DNA of 64,000 nucleotides from Actinobacteria bacterium HGW-Actinobacteria-2 (GTDB lineage: Bacteria; Actinomycetota; Actinomycetes; Propionibacteriales; Propionibacteriaceae). Below are positions 53,413-64,000 of the stretch, piece by piece. The stretch lies in assembly GCA_002841335.1 (NCBI GenBank), contig PHEY01000007.1:106461-170460 (forward strand), written 5' to 3'. The notes beneath the pieces are model-generated. The model saw only the letters and a program-made list of their open reading frames with translations. It had not been told where the DNA came from and did not search any database. A program made the translations under genes and the position numbers. Each line of letters begins with the position of its first letter. Within the stretch, counting starts at the first letter, position 1.

Positions 53413-54662
53413 GGGTGGGCCTCCACGTCGATACCGAACAAGGTGTGCAGGGCGTGCTGGTAGTCCTCCAGCCCGCCGGCGCGCGCCAACTCGGCCGCAC
53501 GCAGGGATGGGGTGTGCAGCAGGGCGTTGGACACCCGGCGCAGGGAGCGGGCCACGGCGGCGGAGGTGGCGGCGTCGTAGCGGCGGGCGGCGGCCTCGAT
53601 CTCGCGTTCGATGAACTGGCTGACGTGCGAGCGCATCGCGGTGACCGCCGGTGTGGCGGCCCTTCCGGATTCCAGATGGACGTAGGTGTCCACGCCGCGC
53701 GCCACCAGGTCGCGAGCCGCCAGGACGGCCGCGCTGGCCTCGGCGGGGGCGTGGGCGCCGATCTCGTCCAGGTCGATCACGTCGACCCCGATCAGGTCGG
53801 CGGCATCAGTGGCGACATCGCCGGACAGGGACAGATCCAGGACGGGCAGCAGCGGGCTGGTGGCGTCGCGGGCGCGTCCGATCAGGTCGGCGGTGATGAT
53901 CGGGCCGTGGTGGCTGTGCCCGCTGCAGGTGACCACCACATCGGTCTCGCCGATCGCGGAGATCAGCCCGTCGGAGCCGACGGCGTCGAGATCGTGGCTG
54001 GCAGCGAAGGCGGCCGCGCGACCACTACGGGAGTAGACCGAGATCGCGGTGCAGCCGGCGCGCACCAGGCTGGCGGTGACCACCCGGGCATAGCTCCCGG
54101 TGCCGACGATGAGGACGCGGCGTCCGGCCAGCGGGAAATGCCGCTGTTCGATCAGGGCGAGGCCGACGTCGGCGACCGAGCGTCCGGCTGCCCCGAGATC
54201 GGTCTCGGTCTTGACCGCCTTCCCGGTGGTGAGCCCGGCGTGGAACAGCCGTCGAAGGGCGGGAGTGGTGTGGTTGTCGGCGGCCGCGAGCGCCTCGCGG
54301 ACTTGGCCGAGGATCTCGGCCTCGCCGACCACCATGGCGTCCAGTCCGGCGGCGACCTCGAGCAGGTGCTGGACGGCCATCTGGCCGGCATGAAGTTCGA
54401 ACTCGTCGGCCAGTCCGCGGCGCTCGGGAGGCAGCACGTCGCGGAGCGTGTCCAGGACGGCCTCGACGGCCGGATGGAACAGCGGACCGTCGAAGTACAC
54501 CTCGAAGCGGTTGCACGTGCTGAGCAGGACGACGCCGGAGATCTCCGGGCGGACGCGGAGCGCGGAGACCGCGTCCGACCCGGCGGAACTGAGAGCCGAT
54601 AGCTCCTCGGTGGACACGAGATGGTGGCTCAGCCCCAATGCGGCAATCGGCATGCGGGACAT
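53409..54662 (-). CDS. hemA: Glutamyl-tRNA reductase
   Basis: 417 residues from ATG 54662, supported by GGGAG at proper distance; a TTG 12 bases upstream is possible. Catalytic Cys is in LLSTCNRFEVY; the NADPH domain opens with VLIVGTGSYARV; the C-terminal helix forms the dimer arm. The enzyme makes glutamate-1-semialdehyde from glutamyl-tRNA, the first step of heme synthesis. It heads the minus-strand heme operon, which runs divergently from argC. Confidence 0.95.
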   Translation of the reverse strand: MSRMPIAALGLSHHLVSTEELSALSSAGSDAVSALRVRPEISGVVLLSTCNRFEVYFDGPLFHPAVEAVLDTLRDVLPPERRGLADEFELHAGQMAVQHLLEVAAGLDAMVVGEAEILGQVREALAAADNHTTPALRRLFHAGLTTGKAVKTETDLGAAGRSVADVGLALIEQRHFPLAGRRVLIVGTGSYARVVTASLVRAGCTAISVYSRSGRAAAFAASHDLDAVGSDGLISAIGETDVVVTCSGHSHHGPIITADLIGRARDATSPLLPVLDLSLSGDVATDAADLIGVDVIDLDEIGAHAPAEASAAVLAARDLVARGVDTYVHLESGRAATPAVTAMRSHVSQFIEREIEAAARRYDAATSAAVARSLRRVSNALLHTPSLRAAELARAGGLEDYQHALHTLFGIDVEAHP

Positions 54663-54684
54663 GCTAGCTCCCAAGTGTCGCTAA

Positions 54685-56956
<2,272 letters not shown>

Positions 56957-56960
<4 letters not shown>

Positions 56961-57847
56961 CCGAAGCAGCCGACAAGGCGTCCATTCTGATCGAGGCGCT
57001 GCCGTGGCTGGAGCGCTACGTGGGCAAGACCATCGTGATCAAGTACGGCGGCAATGCCATGGTCGACGAGTCGCTCAAGGCCGCCTTCGCCACCGACATC
57101 GTGTTCCTGCGCACGGTCGGGGTGAAGCCGGTGGTGGTGCACGGTGGCGGCCCGCAGATCTCCGACATGTTGTCGCGGCTGGGCATCGCCAGTGAATTCC
57201 GTGGCGGCCTGCGGGTGACCACCCCGGAAGCCATGGACGTGGTGCGGATGGTCCTGATGGGCCAGGTGAACCGCGAACTGGTCGGCTTGATCAACACCCA
57301 CGCCCCGATCGCGGTCGGGATCTCCGGTGAGGATGCCGGGCTGTTCACCGCCGAGCGCAAGGCCGTGGAGGTCGACGGCAAGGAGGTCGATCTCGGGCTG
57401 GTCGGCGAGGTGACTGAGGTTCGTCCCGAGGCCGTGATCGACCTGATCAACGCCGGACGCATTCCGGTGGTCGCCACCGTCGCGCCTGACGAGGACGGCC
57501 TGGTGCACAACGTGAACGCCGACACCGCCGCGGGTGCGCTGGCCGCAGCCTTGGGCGCGGAGCGGCTGCTCGTGCTGACCGACGTCGAGGGTCTGTATCG
57601 CGACTGGCCGAACTCCAGTGAGGTGATCCGCCAGATCGCGGTGGACGACCTGGCCGCGATGCTGCCCACACTGGCGTCCGGGATGATCCCGAAGATGGAG
57701 GCCTGTGTCGAGGCCGTCCGGGCCGGCGTGCCCAAGGCGACGGTCATCGACGGCCGGGTGCCGCACTCGCTGCTGCTGGAGATCTTCACCGACGAGGGCA
57801 TCGGCACCATGGTGTTGGGTCAGTCCGCGGTGCGGGAGTTGATCTGA
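56957..57847 (+). CDS. argB: Acetylglutamate kinase
   Basis: 296 residues. It begins [14 protein letters not shown] with the phosphate loop, and has VHGGGPQIS and [12 protein letters not shown]. The enzyme is the usual target of arginine feedback. ATGA overlap with argJ. Confidence 0.96.
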
Positions 57848-57848
57848 G

Positions 57849-59050
57849 ATGAGCGTGCAGCCGCTGGCTGGCAGCCAGTCCGATCTGCTCAACCGGTACT
57901 CCGGGGCGCTGATGAACACCTTCGGCCCGCCGTCACGGGTCTTCGTCCGCGGTGAGGGTGTCTCGCTGTGGGACGCCGACGGCAACCGTTACCTCGACCT
58001 GCTCTCCGGGCTGGCGGTGAACGCGCTCGGCCATGCCCACCCGCAGGTCTTGGGCGCGATCTCGGCGCAGCTGTCGACGCTGGGTCACGTGTCCAACTTC
58101 TTCGCCACGCCCACCCAGATCGCGCTGGCCGAGAAGCTGACCGGGTTCGTGACGGTGAACGCGCCCGGGACTCCGGCGCGGGTCTTCTTCACCAACTCGG
58201 GCACCGAGGCCAACGAGGCCGGCTTCAAGATCACCCGGATGACCGGACGGACCCGACTGATCGCGATGGAGGGCTCCTTCCACGGGCGCAGCCTCGGCGC
58301 CTTGGCGCTGACGTCCAATCCGAAGTACCGCGAGCCGTTCGAGCCGCTGCCCGGTGATGTCACCTTCGTGCCCTACGGGGACGCCGACGCCCTTGCCGCT
58401 GCGCTGGACGAAACGGTGGCTGCGGTCATCGTCGAGCCGATTCAGGGCGAGAACGGGGTGGTCGAGCCGCCGTCCGGCTTCCTGGCCGCAGCGCGTCAGC
58501 TGACCGCTGAGGTCGGCGCTTTGTTGTGGATCGACGAAGTACAGACCGGAATCGGCCGTTGCGGAGACTGGCTGGCCAGCACCGAGTCCGGAGTGACGGC
58601 CGACGTCGTCACCTTCGCCAAGGGCCTGGGTAACGGCTTCCCGATCGGGGCCTGCGTGGCCACCGGCGCCGCCGCCACACTGCTCGGTCCTGGCAGCCAC
58701 GGCACCACCTTCGGTGGCAACCCGGTCGCTGCGGCAGCGGGACTGGCGGTGTTGAGCATCATCGAACGCGACGGGCTGCTGGCTCGGGCTACTGCTGCGG
58801 GTGAGCACCTGGCGGCCGGCGTGGCCGCCTTGAACCACCCGTTGATCCAGACCGTGCGCGGACGGGGTCTGCTGCGCGGCATCGTGCTCACCGAGCCCAA
58901 GGCCGCCGCCGTGGCCGCGGCCGCGCTGAACGCGGGTTTCGTGATCAACGCGCCGCGTCCGAACGTGTTGCGGATCGCGCCGCCGCTGATCATCACCAAC
59001 GCCCAGTTGGATGAGTTCATCGCCGCGCTACCGACCTTGGTGGAGACCGC

Positions 59051-59054
<4 letters not shown>
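57849..59054 (+). CDS. argD: Acetylornithine aminotransferase
   Basis: 401 residues, PLP class III. The Lys is in [15 protein letters not shown], and the N-terminal [28 protein letters not shown] is typical. It starts one base after argB. Confidence 0.95.
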
Positions 59055-61447
<2,393 letters not shown>

Positions 61448-61468
<21 letters not shown>

Positions 61469-61774
61469 CCAGCGCCCCTTCAGGCGGCGGAAGACCCGCA
61501 GGTCCCGCCAGCCGGCCACCTGTCCGACGCCGGCAGCCAAGTCCTTGCCGACTCGGCGGGCAGCGGCGTCCTCGTCAGCATCGTTGGTCCACGGCACCAC
61601 GAATCGGATGGTCACCCGGGGCAGTCCACCGCTGCGCAAAGGCTCCACGTCCACGAAGGCGTCCTCGACGTGACAGGTCCGCGCTACCGCCGCCTGAGCG
61701 GCCTGCTGGGCAGCGGACGGATCCGCGCCCGCTCGCAGAGCGGTGATGGCCACGCTGGCCCGAAAGGACGGCAT
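61448..61774 (-). CDS. Small hypothetical protein
   Basis: 108 residues. The sequence alternates helix and strand (ALRAGADPSAAQQAAQAAVA, FVDVEPLRSGGLPRVTIRFVVPW) with one Cys (RTCHVE). No membrane part or known domain was recognised. It runs convergently with the GNAT gene and shares its last 21 bases. Confidence 0.55.
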
Positions 61775-61848
61775 GGGCTCAACCTAGCTGTCGCCACCGA
61801 CACCGCCTTGGCGAGGTTCGCCAGCGAGGCGCATTAGGCTTACGGCTC

Positions 61849-63120
61849 GTGAATGCCTTACTAGACGAGCTGACCTGGCGTGGGTTCATCGCCCACTCCA
61901 CCGACCCGGATGCGCTGAGCGCAGCCTTGGACGCCGGACAGCTCTCGTCCTATGTGGGCTTCGATCCCACGGCCCCCAGCATCCACATGGGCAATCTGGT
62001 GCAACTGATGCTGTCTCGGCGGCTGCAGGCGCACGGACACCGACCATTCCTGCTGGTGGGCGGATCGACGGGCCTGATCGGCGATCCCAAGCAGTCCAGT
62101 GAGCGCAATCTGAACCCCAAGGATCTCGTCCACGAGTGGGTGGAGCGGATTCGAGGCCAGGTGAGCAAGTTCGTCGACTTCGACGGGCCGGCCGCGGCGA
62201 CGGTGGTCAACAACTACGACTGGACCGCCGAGCTGAGCACTCTGGACTTCCTGCGGGACATCGGCAAGCACTTCAGCATCAACCGCATGCTCGATCGCGA
62301 GGTGGTCAAGACGCGGTTGGAGACGGGCATCTCCTACACGGAGTTCTCCTACATGCTGTTGCAGTCGCTGGACTTCCTGGAGCTGTACCGGCGCTACGGC
62401 GTCACTATGCAGACCGGTGGCTCGGATCAATGGGGCAACCTGACCTCGGGGGTCGAGTTGATTCGGCGAGCGGACGGTGGCAAGGCCCACGCCTTGGCCA
62501 CGCCGCTGCTCACCAAGGCCGACGGCACCAAGTTCGGCAAGACCGAGTCCGGGACGGTGTGGCTCGATCCGACGATGACCAGCCCGTACGCGTTCCACCA
62601 GTTCTTCCTGAACGCCGAGGACGCGATGGTGGGCACGTACCTACGCATCTTCTCCGAGCGCAGTAAGGACGAGCTCGACGAGATCCTGCGTGAGCAAGCC
62701 GAGGCGCCGTACCGTCGGATCGCCCAACGTGCCCTGGCCGACGACATCACCGACCTGGTGCATTCGCCACAGGACCGGGAATCGGCCACGGCTGCGGCCG
62801 CGGCATTGTTCGGCGGCGGTGAACTACGTGAACTCGACGCCTCCGTCTTGGCTGCTGTTAACGCCGAGCTTGGGGGAGTGGAACTGAGCGTCGGGGCGGA
62901 TCTTGTGCCCATCGTGGACCTCATGGTCGCTGCCGGTTTGGTGCCCAGCAAGGGGGCCGCACGTCGTGCTGTCGACGAGGGTGGGGCCTACCTGAACAAC
63001 CAGAAGGTCACCGACCCGGATCAGGTGCTGGCTCCCAGCGACCTGTTGGCCGGAAGATTTGTGGTGATTCGACGGGGCAAGAAGACCGTCGGAAGCGTCA
63101 AGATCGACCGTTTGCCCTAG
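61849..63120 (+). CDS. tyrS: Tyrosyl-tRNA synthetase
   Basis: 423 residues from GTG 61849. The class I motifs are HMGN (HIGH type) and KFGKT (KMSKS type), and Tyr-binding YTEFSYMLLQSLDF and SDQWGN; the C-terminal S4 RNA-binding domain follows (LVPSKGAARRAVDEGGAYLNNQKV). TAGGCT (61835-61840) could be a -10 just upstream, so the transcript may be leaderless. Confidence 0.97.
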   Translation: MNALLDELTWRGFIAHSTDPDALSAALDAGQLSSYVGFDPTAPSIHMGNLVQLMLSRRLQAHGHRPFLLVGGSTGLIGDPKQSSERNLNPKDLVHEWVERIRGQVSKFVDFDGPAAATVVNNYDWTAELSTLDFLRDIGKHFSINRMLDREVVKTRLETGISYTEFSYMLLQSLDFLELYRRYGVTMQTGGSDQWGNLTSGVELIRRADGGKAHALATPLLTKADGTKFGKTESGTVWLDPTMTSPYAFHQFFLNAEDAMVGTYLRIFSERSKDELDEILREQAEAPYRRIAQRALADDITDLVHSPQDRESATAAAAALFGGGELRELDASVLAAVNAELGGVELSVGADLVPIVDLMVAAGLVPSKGAARRAVDEGGAYLNNQKVTDPDQVLAPSDLLAGRFVVIRRGKKTVGSVKIDRLP

Positions 63121-63637
63121 TCAGAGTGGGACACGCCCGGGCGTACCGCCGATTTGACCCACCCGGCGCGACCGCGTAATGTTCATCAAGCGCTGCCGGT
63201 GACACGGACGAGACAGCAAGAAGCTGGAACGGACGGATCGGGGCGCCGAACCCAACCAAGACATCTCGGATGCGGGGTGCCTTCATGCCAGAAGCCGCCA
63301 AGATCCGGGGCCCGTCACGGCCAAGTTCGAGGGAAGAACCCCGGTTTGACAACGGGATTCGGACCTAGTAAAGTAAGTCGAGTTGCCCCAAGCGGCGGTG
63401 AAAGCCAAAGCGAGGAGCGCACCCGAAACTTGAGAACTCAACAGCGTGCTTAAAAGTCAATGCACAATAATGCACTCTTCGGAGTGCGAACAAAACCCCG
63501 TACCGGGGGTGCGAAGCTGCAAAGCAGAACACATCCGGAACGGATTCCTTTGATTATTGATACAGACCAGCAATGGTCTGCGTCAGAATCGAACTGAAGT
63601 TGACGGTAAACGGGCCTTACAGCCCTACCGAAATTTT
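63121..63637 (+). promoter_or_regulatory. rRNA operon upstream region and leader
   Basis: 517 bases between tyrS and 16S contain no gene. The main promoter is at 63346-63374. The leader holds TTGAGAACTCAACAGCGTGC (63429-63448), the actinobacterial antitermination/processing-type element, and an A/T-rich stretch just before 16S. Confidence 0.75.
63346..63374 (+). promoter_or_regulatory. rrn promoter
   Basis: TTGACA (63346-63351), 17 bases, then TAAAGT (63369-63374), a near-ideal housekeeping sigma promoter about 265 bases ahead of 16S, typical of actinobacterial rrn operons. Confidence 0.85.

Positions 63638-64000
<363 letters not shown>

Noticed and set aside
63154..63453. Open frames in the rrn leader
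   Set aside because: They lie over the rrn promoter and leader and have no gene features.

Overview
The window is high-GC DNA from an actinobacterium. Support comes from mycothiol ligase MshC, the actinobacterial coproporphyrin-dependent heme route (CgoX, CpfC with a C-terminal Cys cluster, ChdC), several GTG/TTG starts, GTGA/ATGA four-base overlaps, leaderless-looking promoters, and the first 363 bases of a 16S rRNA gene at the right edge. The 16S start looks like Propionibacteriaceae or a relative; that is judged by eye, with no database search.

Layout. 1-206: the end of a probable dprA gene. 418-2453: a pseudouridine catabolism pair (kinase with N-terminal winged helix, plus PsuG). 2554-9852: a seven-gene operon behind a CsoR/CstR-like operator, encoding TusA, an MvhD/FlpD-like Fe-S protein, DsrE2, a QmoA/HdrA-like flavoprotein carrying an inserted GltD-type module, a QmoB/HdrA-like flavoprotein, a small winged-helix protein, and a QmoC-like Fe-S/cytochrome b fusion. 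9907-12273 (-): a short UvrA-like ABC protein. 12336-14096 (-): CcdA and a membrane TlpA-rhodanese fusion, again behind a CsoR/CstR-like operator. 14372-19874: a copper-type module (response regulator, sensor kinase, multicopper oxidase, Met/His-rich membrane protein, membrane polyferredoxin). 19939-20026 (-): tRNA-Leu(GAG). 20135-27745: peptidase, methyltransferase, two unknown membrane proteins, YdeI-like protein, aldo/keto reductase, UppP. 27819-36350: mshC, hisE-hisG, infC-rpmI-rplT with an attenuator leader and ATC start, an rRNA methyltransferase, pheST. 36671-43258: a surface-protein cluster with three small paralogous exported proteins, a SipW-type signal peptidase and a giant RCC1-repeat protein. 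43255-54662 (mostly -): heme biosynthesis from glutamyl-tRNA to coproheme/heme, including a radical SAM/SPASM enzyme. 54772-60959: argCJBDRH without argF or argG. 60956-63120: GNAT, small hypothetical, tyrS. 63121-64000: rrn promoter/leader and 16S start.

How the parts may work together. The TusA/DsrE2/Qmo-like operon looks like a sulfane-sulfur relay feeding a quinone-linked, possibly NAD(P)H-linked, flavin/Fe-S complex. No HdrB, DsrAB, AprAB or Sat is present. The CcdA/TlpA-rhodanese operon carries the same type of operator, so both may answer to one persulfide- or copper-sensing repressor that lies outside the window. The SipW cluster is a second candidate new system: its exported genes share palindromes of the type GTCCCC-N4/5-GGGKGAC and a second upstream element at a similar distance from each start.
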